From Sphingopyxis sp. OAS728 (GTDB lineage: Bacteria > Pseudomonadota > Alphaproteobacteria > Sphingomonadales > Sphingomonadaceae), in assembly GCF_014873485.1 (NCBI RefSeq), contig NZ_JADBDT010000001.1, positions 1,798,001 through 1,862,000 of the forward strand: DNA of 64,000 nt, given 5' to 3'. The notes under the pieces are model-generated. The model was not told the DNA's origin. It did no database searches and saw nothing but the letters and a program-made list of their open reading frames with translations. The translations under genes were made by a program, and so were the position numbers. Position 1 is the stretch's first letter; each line of letters begins with the position of its first letter. This document shows, piece by piece, positions 34,196 to 42,811 of this stretch.

Positions 34196-35490
34196 GCGGC
34201 TTCGCCGGCGAGCGCCGCGCGCGATTTGCCGCGCTCACGCAGCCAGATGAAGCCGAACACCGCGAGCAGGATGAGCGGCAGGATCGCCAGCCGCTGGAAC
34301 GACAGCGACGCCGCCGCATCCTCGACCGCCAGTTTCGCCGCGCCGGTCAGCGCCGCGAAGGCTTCGGGACCGCCGGCGAACTCGATCTTCGCCTGATCGA
34401 ACATCGCGCCGAGCTGCGGAAGTACGAAGAAGCTGGCGAGCGCGCCTGCCGAGCCGACCAGACCCATCGCCCACGATCCGCCGCGCGGATAGCGTTCGGC
34501 GACCGAGGCGAGCATCGTCGGCCACATCACGCAGACGCCGAGGCCCCAGACGGTCGCGGCGACGATCGCGGCGACCGGCGACTGTGCCTGGCTCAGCATG
34601 AACAGGCCGATCGCGGCGAGCAGGCTCGACACCCAGAGCAGGCCGGGGTTCGAGATTTTGTTGGCGAGCCGCCCGGCGAAATGGCGGAAGACGAACATCA
34701 GCGCGTTGACATAAACGAGCAGCAAGATGCCGCGCATGCCGACGCGGTTCGACAGCGCGACGTCGATCCACTGGCCGGGCGCGAGTTCGGACGCCGCGGT
34801 CAGGAACATCGCGGCGAACCAGATGAAGAAGCTGGGACGGCGAAACACCTCGCCGACCATCTCGCCAAAGCTGACGCCGCTCTCGCTGCGTAGTGGCGGT
34901 GGGAAGGTGGTGGTCAGCGCAATCACGACGGTCGCGACGGCGGGGATCATCACCAGCGCCATGATACCCTGCCACGGCATCGCCGCCGACAGGAAGAAGC
35001 CGGCGAGTCCGCCGACGATGATGCCGCCGGGGAACCAGGCGTGCAGCACGTTGAGCCGGTGCGTGGTGTCGTCAGGGTAGAGCTGCGCGGTCAGCGGATT
35101 GATCGTCGCCTCGGTCAGGCCCCAGCCGATGCCGCTGAGCAGCATGCCGGTCCAGACGAGCCAATAGATGGTCATGCCGGTCGCGACATGGCCCGCAGTG
35201 ACGATCATCAGCGGCCCGAGGATGAAGCACAGCCCCGCGCCGGCGAGGCACCGCTTCATCCCGATCTGGTCGAGCAGCGCGCTGGCGACGAACAGGGTGA
35301 TCGCGAAGCTGAGGAACGCGGCGCCCAGCGCGGCGGCGACCAGCTCGCCCGCCTGCAGCGGGGCGATCGGGTCGATCCATTCGGCCTTGAGCCCGCTGGC
35401 GATCGCGCCGCGGATTGCGAGGCTCGCCGCCGCGGTGAACAGCGCGAGCACGCCGAGCCAGAACAACCGGCCCTTGTTCAATGTCGTCAT
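34192..35490 (-). CDS. MFS sugar transporter
   Basis: This 432-residue inner-membrane protein has about 12 transmembrane segments and belongs to the major facilitator superfamily, probably the FHS (fucose/glucose/galactose permease) branch, judging from GWGLTEATINPLTAQLYPDD and LHAWFPGGIIVGGLAGF in the first half. It may import the product of periplasmic sugar oxidation and cleavage. A GAGGGACGCAGG sequence precedes the ATG, which lies 61 bases after the upstream gene and a short tandem repeat. The stop overlaps the start of the Hyi-like gene. Confidence 0.9.
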   Translation of the reverse strand: MTTLNKGRLFWLGVLALFTAAASLAIRGAIASGLKAEWIDPIAPLQAGELVAAALGAAFLSFAITLFVASALLDQIGMKRCLAGAGLCFILGPLMIVTAGHVATGMTIYWLVWTGMLLSGIGWGLTEATINPLTAQLYPDDTTHRLNVLHAWFPGGIIVGGLAGFFLSAAMPWQGIMALVMIPAVATVVIALTTTFPPPLRSESGVSFGEMVGEVFRRPSFFIWFAAMFLTAASELAPGQWIDVALSNRVGMRGILLLVYVNALMFVFRHFAGRLANKISNPGLLWVSSLLAAIGLFMLSQAQSPVAAIVAATVWGLGVCVMWPTMLASVAERYPRGGSWAMGLVGSAGALASFFVLPQLGAMFDQAKIEFAGGPEAFAALTGAAKLAVEDAAASLSFQRLAILPLILLAVFGFIWLRERGKSRAALAGEAA

Positions 35491-35505
35491 CCTGCGTCCC
35501 TCTGT

Positions 35506-35529
35506 TTATTATCTTTGATTATTATCTTT
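35506..35529. repeat. Tandem 11-bp direct repeat (TTATTATCTTT)
   Basis: TTATTATCTTT occurs twice (35506-35516 and 35519-35529) with a GA spacer in the 61-base gap upstream of the MFS gene. It is AT-rich against GC-rich surroundings. It may be an operator, a promoter element or a translation-enhancing leader; nothing else supports a specific role. Confidence 0.6.
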
Positions 35530-35551
35530 TAGGCCGTCGTCTTGCGCGCGG

Positions 35552-36595
35552 TCAGGTCAATCCCAGCATCTTGCGGTTGAGCGCCGGGTCGCTTCCCCCG
35601 GCGAAATCGTCGAACGCCCGGTCGGCCTTGCGGATCATGTGCGCGGCAATGAAGGGTGCCCCTTCGCGCGCGCCGTCCTCGGGATGCTTCAGGCAGCATT
35701 CCCATTCGAGCACCGCCCAGCCGGCATAATCATATTGCGTCAGCTTCGAGAAGATGCCGGCGAAATCGACCTGCCCGTCGCCCAGCGAGCGGAAGCGGCC
35801 GGGCCGGTCGACCCAATCCTGAAACCCGCCATAGACCCCCGAGCGTCCAGTCGGATTGAGCTCCGCATCCTTGACGTGGAACATGCGGATCCGCTCGTGA
35901 TAAATGTCGATGAACTGCAGATAATCGAGCGCCTGCAGCACATAATGGCTGGGATCGTATAGGATGTTCGCGCGCGGGTGATTGTCGACGCCCGCGAGGA
36001 AGCGCTCGAAGCTCACCCCGTCGTGCAGATCCTCACCCGGATGGATTTCATAGGCGAGATCGACGCCCTGTTCCTCGAATGCATCGAGGATCGGCCGCCA
36101 GCGCTTCGCCAGCTCGCCAAACGCTTCCTCGACCAGCCCCGCGGGGCGCTGCGGCCAAGGATAGATATAGGGCCAGGCGAGCGCGCCCGAGAAGGTCGCG
36201 TGTGCATTGAGCCCCAGCCGCCGGCTCGCCTTCGCCGCGAGATTGAGCTGCTCGACCGCCCACGCCTGACGCTCGGCGGGTTTGCCGCGCAGTGCTTCGG
36301 GCGCGAAGGCGTCGAACGCCACGTCATAGGCCGGGTGCACGGCGACAAGCTGGCCCTGCAAATGCGTCGACAGCTCGGTGATCTCGACGCCTGCCTCGCG
36401 GCAGGTACCGGCGAGTTCGTCGCAATAATCCTGGCTTTCGGCGGCGCGCGCCAGATCGATGCAGCGGCTGTCCCATGTCGGAATCTGGACGCCGACATAG
36501 CCCGCATCGGCCATCCAGCGCGCGGCGGAAGGCAAGGTGTCGAACGGCGCCGTATCGCTCATGAACTGCGCGAGGAAAACCGCCGGGCCCTTCAT
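35552..36595 (-). CDS. Sugar phosphate isomerase/epimerase-like TIM-barrel protein
   Basis: This 347-residue cytoplasmic protein (no leader) belongs to the AP-endonuclease-2-type sugar isomerases. Metal ligands are probably in LAYEIHPGEDLHD (Glu, His), ILYDPSHYV (Asp, His), MFHVKDAEL (His, Asp) and LEWECCLKHPEDG (Glu). It resembles YcjR-type epimerases that handle 3-keto sugars, which would fit the rest of the locus. AGGGAGGGGCGGC precedes the ATG, 25 bases after the cytochrome gene. It is the only one of the three isomerase-like proteins here that appears to stay in the cytoplasm. Confidence 0.88.
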   Translation of the reverse strand: MKGPAVFLAQFMSDTAPFDTLPSAARWMADAGYVGVQIPTWDSRCIDLARAAESQDYCDELAGTCREAGVEITELSTHLQGQLVAVHPAYDVAFDAFAPEALRGKPAERQAWAVEQLNLAAKASRRLGLNAHATFSGALAWPYIYPWPQRPAGLVEEAFGELAKRWRPILDAFEEQGVDLAYEIHPGEDLHDGVSFERFLAGVDNHPRANILYDPSHYVLQALDYLQFIDIYHERIRMFHVKDAELNPTGRSGVYGGFQDWVDRPGRFRSLGDGQVDFAGIFSKLTQYDYAGWAVLEWECCLKHPEDGAREGAPFIAAHMIRKADRAFDDFAGGSDPALNRKMLGLT

Positions 36596-36620
36596 GCCGC
36601 CCCTCCCTTCCGTACAAAGA

Positions 36621-37010
36621 TCATTTGGATGTAGCGGTCTTGAGATAAGCGATCAGCGCCGCGCGGCGCGCGGGATCGGCCACCTTGACGACCATGCGCG
36701 TACCGGGGACCTTCTTGGTCGGCGCCGCGAGATATTCATCGAGGCCCTTCGCGTCCCAGCGAATTTTCGAGGCCTTGAGCGCGGGGCTATAGTTGAACCC
36801 GGCCACCGAACCGGCTTGCCGGCCGAACAGGCCGTTCAGATTGGGCCCCATCGTGCTTTTGCCGCCGGCTTCCAATGTGTGACAGGCGCGGCACGCTGCG
36901 AACGCCTGCGCACCGGGATCGGCGGGGGCCGCTCGCGACGCGGGCGATGACGCAAGCGCCAGCGCAATCAAGGCTGCCGCGGCCGTCGGCAGGGCGACTA
37001 AAAATTTCAT
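36621..37010 (-). CDS. Small periplasmic c-type cytochrome
   Basis: This 129-residue protein has a signal peptide (MKFLVALPTAAAALIALALA) and one haem c site CRACH near residue 47, followed by GPNLNGLFGRQAGSVAGF, typical of class I cytochromes of the c2/c550 group. The axial Met is probably in PGTRMVVKV. It likely accepts electrons from the GMC dehydrogenase and passes them to the respiratory chain. The ATG follows GGAGAGGATA; an open extension of 50 codons lacks a signal peptide. It is the first gene of the minus-strand operon ending at 29348. Confidence 0.93.
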   Translation of the reverse strand: MKFLVALPTAAAALIALALASSPASRAAPADPGAQAFAACRACHTLEAGGKSTMGPNLNGLFGRQAGSVAGFNYSPALKASKIRWDAKGLDEYLAAPTKKVPGTRMVVKVADPARRAALIAYLKTATSK

Positions 37011-37105
37011 TATCCTCTCCCGTCTGGCAACAGCCGGTCGGACCATGTAAGCGTTCGAAATTGAATTATGCAAACAAATTTGGAAATTCTTGTCAGGGGA
37101 ATGCG

Positions 37106-38302
37106 ATGAATACGCAGTCAAAAACGCGCTACGGCATGGTCGGCGGCGGCGAGGGTGCATTCATCGGCGCTGTGCACCGGATGGCCGCAGCACTCGACGG
37201 CGAATTTGCTCTTGTATGCGGCGCGTTCAGCAGCGACGCGGACCGCAATCGGCGGAGCGCCGACGCGCTGGGACTCGATTCGGACCGCGCCTATCCGACA
37301 CTCGAGGCCCTGCTTGCGGCGGAAGCCGCCCTTCCCGTGGATCAGCGGATGGAAGCGCTCGCGATCGTCACCCCGAACCATCTCCACGCGCCCATGGCGA
37401 TCGCCGCGCTCGACGCCGGGTTTCATGTCTTTTCCGAAAAGCCGATGGCGCTGAACCTCGCCGAAGCGCTGGCGATCGAGGCGGCGGTTTCGCGCAGCGG
37501 CAAGCTCTACGGCCTCGCCTTCACCTATAGCGGCTATCCACTGATTGCGGAAGCGCGGAAGCGCGTCGCGCGCGGCGATTTCGGCGCGATCCGGCTGGTG
37601 CAGGTCGAATATTCGCAAGGATGGCTGAGCCTGCCGATCGACCGTGATGGCAACAAGCAGGCTGAATGGCGAACCGATCCGGCGCGCGCGGGATTGGGCG
37701 GCTGTTTGGGCGACATCGGCACCCACGCCTTCCAGCTCGCCGAATATGTCTCCGGGCTGGCAGTCGAGCAGCTCTGCGCCGATGTGGCCACGCATGTCCC
37801 GGGGCGCCGCCTCGACGACGATGTCGCGGCGCTGCTGCGCTTCGCGGGTGGGGCGCGCGGCGTGCTCAAGGCCAGCCAGGTCGCCGCGGGCGACGAGAAC
37901 GGCCTGCGCCTGCGCATCCACGGCGAAAAGGGCGGGCTCGACTGGTCGCAGATAGAGCCCAACACGCTGACCTTGCGCTGGCTCGATCGGCCGATCGAAG
38001 TGATCCGCGCGGGCGGGCCCGGCCTCGATGCGCTGACGATGGCGCAGTTCCGCACCCCGGCAGGCCATCCGGAGGGCTATATTGAGGCGTTCGCCAATCT
38101 CTACCGCAGCTTCGGCCGCGCGGTACGGACGGGCGCGACGGTCCCGCCCGCGCCGGGCGCGGCCGACTGGTTCCCCGGCATCGACGACGGCCTCAGGACG
38201 ATGGCCTTCGTCGAGGCGGCGATCGAAAACAGCGTCGGCGACGCGAAGTGGACGTCGCTAGCCGGGATATTGGACAAGAGCCGGGCGACGCGCGGTGCCT
38301 GA
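37106..38302 (+). CDS. Gfo/Idh/MocA family oxidoreductase
   Basis: This 398-residue NAD(P)-dependent sugar or cyclitol dehydrogenase has the N-terminal Rossmann motif GMVGGGEGAFIGAVH (slightly unusual glycine pattern), AIVTPNHLHAPMAI near 92, the catalytic-Lys motif FSEKPMALN near 117 and GGCLGDIGTHAFQLAEY near 197, where the His and Asp complete the active site. It could reduce or oxidise a keto-sugar formed by the periplasmic pathway. AGGGGA lies upstream of the ATG. It is divergent from the cytochrome gene across a 95-base promoter region, and its end overlaps the convergent polymerase gene by 45 bases. Confidence 0.92.
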   Translation: MNTQSKTRYGMVGGGEGAFIGAVHRMAAALDGEFALVCGAFSSDADRNRRSADALGLDSDRAYPTLEALLAAEAALPVDQRMEALAIVTPNHLHAPMAIAALDAGFHVFSEKPMALNLAEALAIEAAVSRSGKLYGLAFTYSGYPLIAEARKRVARGDFGAIRLVQVEYSQGWLSLPIDRDGNKQAEWRTDPARAGLGGCLGDIGTHAFQLAEYVSGLAVEQLCADVATHVPGRRLDDDVAALLRFAGGARGVLKASQVAAGDENGLRLRIHGEKGGLDWSQIEPNTLTLRWLDRPIEVIRAGGPGLDALTMAQFRTPAGHPEGYIEAFANLYRSFGRAVRTGATVPPAPGAADWFPGIDDGLRTMAFVEAAIENSVGDAKWTSLAGILDKSRATRGA

Positions 38303-39604
38303 CCCACGGCTGCGCGCGGCATAGACGGTATAGCCGCAGAGCAGCCCGTAGAGCGCCAGCCCCTCAACATGCCAGAACGGCATCGTAGCCATGTTGAGCA
38401 GGAAGAAGGCGAAATGTGCTGCGAGCAGCTTGAAACGCTCGCCGTACGCCGACGCCGCCGCAGCGAACATCACCGTCCACAGCGCGATCATCGCCGCGAT
38501 CCCGAACCAGCCGAGTTCGTATAATGTCGCGACCAACGTGTTGTGCGGATAGACTTTGAACACGCCCTCCCAGCTCTCCGGCCCGAGGCCGAACAGGTGC
38601 TGGAGCGGTGTGCCTTCGGCCCAGGCATAGATATAGCTGCTCCAGATGAGCGGACGCGCCGACATCACCTGACGTTCCAAAAGATCGAAGTCGCGCGGCG
38701 GTTTGATCAGCCCGGCGGGATCCGAGAGGAAGGCGGCGAGGTCCGCGAAGCTTTCCTGATAGGACAAGGCGGCGACCGAGACGAGCAGCACGCCCGCCAC
38801 CACGGCGGTGACCGACATCGGCGCGCGCTGGTCGCGCCGCACGCTGAGCGTGAGCCCGGTGAGGAACACAGCCAGCACGAGCGGCGCGAAGGCGAGGATC
38901 GTGGTGCGATAACCCGCGAGCAGGACGCCGAGGAAGGTTGCAGCCAGAAAGGCGACCCGGACGCCGCGCGGCGCCGACTTGGCGAAGGCACCGACCAGAA
39001 ACCCCGTCATCATCGCGACCGAAAAGGCCGCCTCGTGATTATAACCGCCGATCCAGACCAGCCCGTCGCCATCCTCCGACCCCTTGGGCAGGTTGAGCGC
39101 GAGCGAAAGTGCCTGAAAGACGAGCAGCGGCAGGAAGGAGACCATCGCCCAGGCCAGGAACCGCGCATCGGGATCGATGCGCAGCGCCTGGAACACCGCG
39201 ATCAGTATCACGGTCAGATAGGCATATTTGACCCCGACGTTGATCCCGCCGGCGACGTCGCCGTTCAACGCCGCGCTGAACAGCGCGAGCCCCACCAAAG
39301 CATAGACCGGCATCAGCGATTTGAGCGCCAGATTGGCCGGCCGCACGACAAAGAGCAGCCCGAAGGCGGTCACCCCGATCGAGAGCAAGGCGTTGCCCGA
39401 AAGCCCGCCCGCGAGCGGCTTGAACATATAGAGATGATAGGCGCCCGCAGTGTAGCGCATCCACAGCGCCACCACGACGAACGCCCCCGCCATGCTGCCC
39501 GCCCGTCGCGCCGCGATAACGAGCGCGACGAGCAGCAGCGCCGTCACCGGCAACAGGACGCCAAGCCCGAAGGACGGGCCATAGGGCAGCGCCTGCGCGG
39601 TCAC
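38258..39604 (-). CDS. O-antigen ligase/Wzy-type polymerase-like membrane protein
   Basis: This 448-residue integral membrane protein has about ten or more hydrophobic helices and one large periplasmic loop around residues 280-345 that contains ARPLIWSSYIYAW and FGLGPESWEGVFKVYPHNT, the arrangement of the Wzy_C/O-antigen ligase family. As part of the exopolysaccharide locus it probably polymerises lipid-linked repeat units. It starts at GTG 12 bases after the chain-length regulator gene, so the two are co-transcribed. Its C-terminus overlaps the convergent oxidoreductase gene. Confidence 0.85.
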   Translation of the reverse strand: MTAQALPYGPSFGLGVLLPVTALLLVALVIAARRAGSMAGAFVVVALWMRYTAGAYHLYMFKPLAGGLSGNALLSIGVTAFGLLFVVRPANLALKSLMPVYALVGLALFSAALNGDVAGGINVGVKYAYLTVILIAVFQALRIDPDARFLAWAMVSFLPLLVFQALSLALNLPKGSEDGDGLVWIGGYNHEAAFSVAMMTGFLVGAFAKSAPRGVRVAFLAATFLGVLLAGYRTTILAFAPLVLAVFLTGLTLSVRRDQRAPMSVTAVVAGVLLVSVAALSYQESFADLAAFLSDPAGLIKPPRDFDLLERQVMSARPLIWSSYIYAWAEGTPLQHLFGLGPESWEGVFKVYPHNTLVATLYELGWFGIAAMIALWTVMFAAAASAYGERFKLLAAHFAFFLLNMATMPFWHVEGLALYGLLCGYTVYAARSRGSGTARRPALVQYPG

Positions 39605-39616
39605 GGCGCCGCCCGA

Positions 39617-41794
39617 TCAGTCGGCATAATAGGAGCGGTAGGCCTTGAGGAAGGTGCCGCCATCCTCGTAACCCGCGCGCTCCTGCTCGCGCACGTCGAC
39701 GAGCGTCAGCACGACGCCCAATATTTCGGCATGGACGTCGTACAGCCGCCGCAGCGCCACCGAAGCCGCCTTCGACGCGGTCTTGCGCCAGCGCACGAGG
39801 AACACCACGCCGTCGGCCATGCTGGCGATCACGCGCGCCTCGTCGACCGGCAACACGGGCGGCGTGTCGAGGATGACGAGGTCGTAACGCTCGCGCACCT
39901 GCTCGATCAGCTCGGCGAGCCGCGGGCTTTCGGTCAGCCCGATACCCTTTGAATCGAGCCGTTGCGGCAGCAGCCAGGCATCGGAGATACTGTCCTTGAC
40001 GATCGCCTGATCGAGCGTCGCCTGCCCCGCCAGCACCTCATCCAGCCCGAACGCCACCTTGTCGGTGAACTGACGGCTCGACGCGCGGCGGCGCGCATCG
40101 ACGTCGATCAACAGCACCTTGCCGCCCGCCGCGGCCATCGCGCGAGCGAGCCCCATCGCGGTGGTGGTCTTGCCTTCGCCCGGCACCGCCGAGGTGATCG
40201 CGACGACGCGGATCGGCTTTGCCGCCTCGGCGAACTGGATCGAGGTGCGCAGGGTGCGGAAGGCCTCGGCATAGGTCGATTGCGGCCGCTTGAGTAGCAG
40301 CTCCGCGGGCGGGGCCGGCAGTCCCGCCTTGCGATAACCGGGCAGCGTGGTCGCGTCCGGAATCGCGGCGAGCGTCGGCAGTCCCAGCGCATTCTCGATC
40401 GCATCGCTCGTCTCCAGCCCGCGTTCGAGCAGTTGCAGCAGCACGACGAGCAGCACGCCGATGCCCAGCCCGCCGACGACGGCCATCGCCGCATAGACGA
40501 GCATGTTGGGCGAGCTCGGTGCGCCCGGGACACGCGCGCGGCTGACGATATAGGCATCGCTGCGTTCGAGCCCCGATTGCGCAACCGTCTGGCGATAGCG
40601 GTCGAGGAACGCCTGATAGAGCGTCCGCGCCGATTCAGCGTTACGCTCGAGCTCATTGAGCCGCACCGACGCTTCGTTGTCGCTGGCGAGCTTGCCCTGC
40701 GACTGCGCCACCGACCCCGCGAGCGAGCCCGCGCGCTGGTTCGCGATGCTCGCCTGGATCGAGACGTTGGCGACGATGCGCTGCACCTCGGCCGCGATCT
40801 GCTGGTCGGCCTCGCGGAGCTGGTTCTGCGCGCGGAGGAGGTCAGGATGGCGCGGGCCATAGCGCTTCTCGAGCGCCGCGACTTCGCGTCCGACCTCGGC
40901 ACGCTGGGCGCGCAGCTGGCTGACGACGGGGGAATCGAGCGAATCGCCGAGTTCCTCGCCGCTCCGCCCGCCATTGAGTTGCGCGCGCGCGGCCGACAGG
41001 CGTGCCTGCGCCGCGGCATTCTCGGCCTTGGCCTGCGCGAGCTGGGTCGAAAGCCCCGAGAGTTCCTGCTGCGTCACCGTGCTCGCTTCGGAGACAGCGA
41101 AAAGGCTGTGCGCGGCGCGATAGTCGGCGACCTCGCGCTCGGCACCGACCACCTGCGCGCGCAGATCCTGGAGCCGTTGCTCGAGGAAACCGCGCGCGCG
41201 GTGCGTCGCCTCGGTCTTGGCGCCGGTCTGGCCCGAGACATAATTGTCGACCAAGGCGTTGGCGATCTGCGCCGATTGCACCGGCGTCGCGCCTTCGAAC
41301 GAGACGCTGATGGAATAGGACAGCCCGTCACGCTTGACCGTCAGGCCGCTCAATATCGTGCCGATCGCGCGCTGGCGCCCGATCAGATCGGGTTGTTTCG
41401 CCGGCGCGCCCTGCCCCGCGGCTTCGTTGAACGCGGGATCGCGGTCGAGCTTCAGCCGGTCGACCACGCGCCCGATCAACTCGGGCGAGCGGAGAACCTG
41501 CACCTCGGTATCCACTGCGGCGGAATCGGGATCGGTCGTCGGAATCACCGAATCGACCTTGATCACCTGTTCGGCCGTCCGCTCGAGCGCGACCTGCGCT
41601 GTAGCCAGGTAACGCGGCTCGGCGACAAGATAGGCTGCCGCGGCGATCACGATCGCCGCGAGCATCGCCGCGCACAAAATCATCCAGCGTCGGCGCACCA
41701 CGCCGCCGACGCGCCGCAGGTCGATCAGCGCACCGCGATCGACCTGCGGGTCCGTTTGCCTCTGGGGCGGCGCACGCCGTACCATTGCGTCCAT
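39617..41794 (-). CDS. Polysaccharide co-polymerase with tyrosine autokinase (Wzc/GumC-type)
   Basis: This 725-residue protein joins a Wzz-type chain-length domain to a bacterial tyrosine kinase. Transmembrane helices lie at about 38-56 and 431-454, with long coiled coils (about 200-410) between them. The kinase has Walker A VPGEGKTT (537-544), Walker A-prime LLIDVDARR (561-569) and Walker B DLVILDTPP. The C-terminal tail has a short Tyr cluster (YRSYYAD) for autophosphorylation. It controls export and chain length with the OPX lipoprotein at 51788. Two bases separate it from galU. Confidence 0.94.
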   Translation of the reverse strand: MDAMVRRAPPQRQTDPQVDRGALIDLRRVGGVVRRRWMILCAAMLAAIVIAAAAYLVAEPRYLATAQVALERTAEQVIKVDSVIPTTDPDSAAVDTEVQVLRSPELIGRVVDRLKLDRDPAFNEAAGQGAPAKQPDLIGRQRAIGTILSGLTVKRDGLSYSISVSFEGATPVQSAQIANALVDNYVSGQTGAKTEATHRARGFLEQRLQDLRAQVVGAEREVADYRAAHSLFAVSEASTVTQQELSGLSTQLAQAKAENAAAQARLSAARAQLNGGRSGEELGDSLDSPVVSQLRAQRAEVGREVAALEKRYGPRHPDLLRAQNQLREADQQIAAEVQRIVANVSIQASIANQRAGSLAGSVAQSQGKLASDNEASVRLNELERNAESARTLYQAFLDRYRQTVAQSGLERSDAYIVSRARVPGAPSSPNMLVYAAMAVVGGLGIGVLLVVLLQLLERGLETSDAIENALGLPTLAAIPDATTLPGYRKAGLPAPPAELLLKRPQSTYAEAFRTLRTSIQFAEAAKPIRVVAITSAVPGEGKTTTAMGLARAMAAAGGKVLLIDVDARRRASSRQFTDKVAFGLDEVLAGQATLDQAIVKDSISDAWLLPQRLDSKGIGLTESPRLAELIEQVRERYDLVILDTPPVLPVDEARVIASMADGVVFLVRWRKTASKAASVALRRLYDVHAEILGVVLTLVDVREQERAGYEDGGTFLKAYRSYYAD

Positions 41795-41795
41795 A

Positions 41796-42653
41796 TTATG
41801 CGGCGGCCAGGAAGGCGCGCACCGCGGGCGCGATGTCGGGCCGGTCGAGCGCGAGTGCGAGCGTTGCGGTCACGAAGCCGCCCTTGTCGCCGCAGTCGTA
41901 GCGCCTGCCTTCGAAAGTGACGCCGTGAAACGGCTGCTGGCCGATCATCCGCGCCAGCGCGTCGGTGAGCTGGATTTCGCCGCCCGCGCCTTCTTCCTGG
42001 CTGCCGAGCACGTCCATCACTTCGGGCTGAAGGATGTAGCGGCCGATGATCGCGAGCCGCGACGGTGCGACGTCGGCCGCGGGCTTTTCGACGAGCCCCT
42101 TAACCTCGGTGATCGCCCCGGCACTCGCGCCCGGCGTGATAATGCCATATTTATGCGTGTCCTCTGCCGCCACCTCTTCGGTGCAGATCAGATTGCCGCC
42201 GAGTTCGGCATGCGCATCGACCATCTGCTTGAGGCAGCCGGGCTTCCCGACCATCAGATCGTCGGGGAGCAGAACCGCAAAGGGCTCATCGCCGATCAGG
42301 CGCCGCGCGCACCAGACGGCATGGCCGAGTCCGAGCGGCTCCTGCTGCCGCACGATCGCGATGTCGCCGGGCGAGGGGCGCGTGCCGTCGAGCGAGGCGA
42401 GCGACTTGCCGCGCCGCGCCATCGCTTCTTCCAGCTCGAACGCATGATCGAAATGATCCTCGATCAGGCTCTTGCCGCGGCTGGTCACGAAAATGAACTG
42501 CTCGATGCCCGCCTCGCGGGCCTCGTCGACGGCATATTGGATCAATGGCCGGTCGACGACGGGCAGCATCTCCTTCGGCATGGACTTGGTCGCCGGAAGG
42601 AACCGGGTTCCAAGGCCGCCAATGGGGAATACGGCCTTGCGTACTTTTCGCAT
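41796..42653 (-). CDS. galU: UTP-glucose-1-phosphate uridylyltransferase
   Basis: This 285-residue cytoplasmic enzyme makes UDP-glucose from UTP and glucose 1-phosphate. The N-terminus FPIGGLGTRFLPATKSMPKE is the nucleotide-binding signature with the catalytic Arg and Lys, and LVEKP near residue 168 is the second substrate motif. Length is typical. It supplies the substrate for the UDP-glucose dehydrogenase encoded at 45370. An eight-base C tract (42682-42689) lies 29 bases upstream of the start, within the 158-base gap to the beta-helix gene. Confidence 0.96.
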   Translation of the reverse strand: MRKVRKAVFPIGGLGTRFLPATKSMPKEMLPVVDRPLIQYAVDEAREAGIEQFIFVTSRGKSLIEDHFDHAFELEEAMARRGKSLASLDGTRPSPGDIAIVRQQEPLGLGHAVWCARRLIGDEPFAVLLPDDLMVGKPGCLKQMVDAHAELGGNLICTEEVAAEDTHKYGIITPGASAGAITEVKGLVEKPAADVAPSRLAIIGRYILQPEVMDVLGSQEEGAGGEIQLTDALARMIGQQPFHGVTFEGRRYDCGDKGGFVTATLALALDRPDIAPAVRAFLAAA

Positions 42654-42811
42654 CTTTTCACCCTTTTCTGGTCACTGGGTTCCCCCCCCAAAAACCAGCA
42701 TTCGGATTTGCCGACACGATCGCCACGTGCCGACAGCGCGCGATGTGCGCCTTTACGCTGCATTGCAGCAAGAGCCCGTCGTCGAAGCGTGTCCAAACTG
42801 CGCCCGGACCG

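Noticed and set aside
37010..37106. A further LacI-type operator (TGCAAAC) in the cytochrome/oxidoreductase promoter region
   Set aside because: Only one half-site is present near 37069; the matching half is too diverged to call a palindrome.
42682..42689. Eight-base C tract upstream of galU as a phase-variation switch
   Set aside because: It lies outside any reading frame, 29 bases upstream of the start codon. It could alter promoter spacing, but nothing else in the gap supports that and galU is usually needed constantly.
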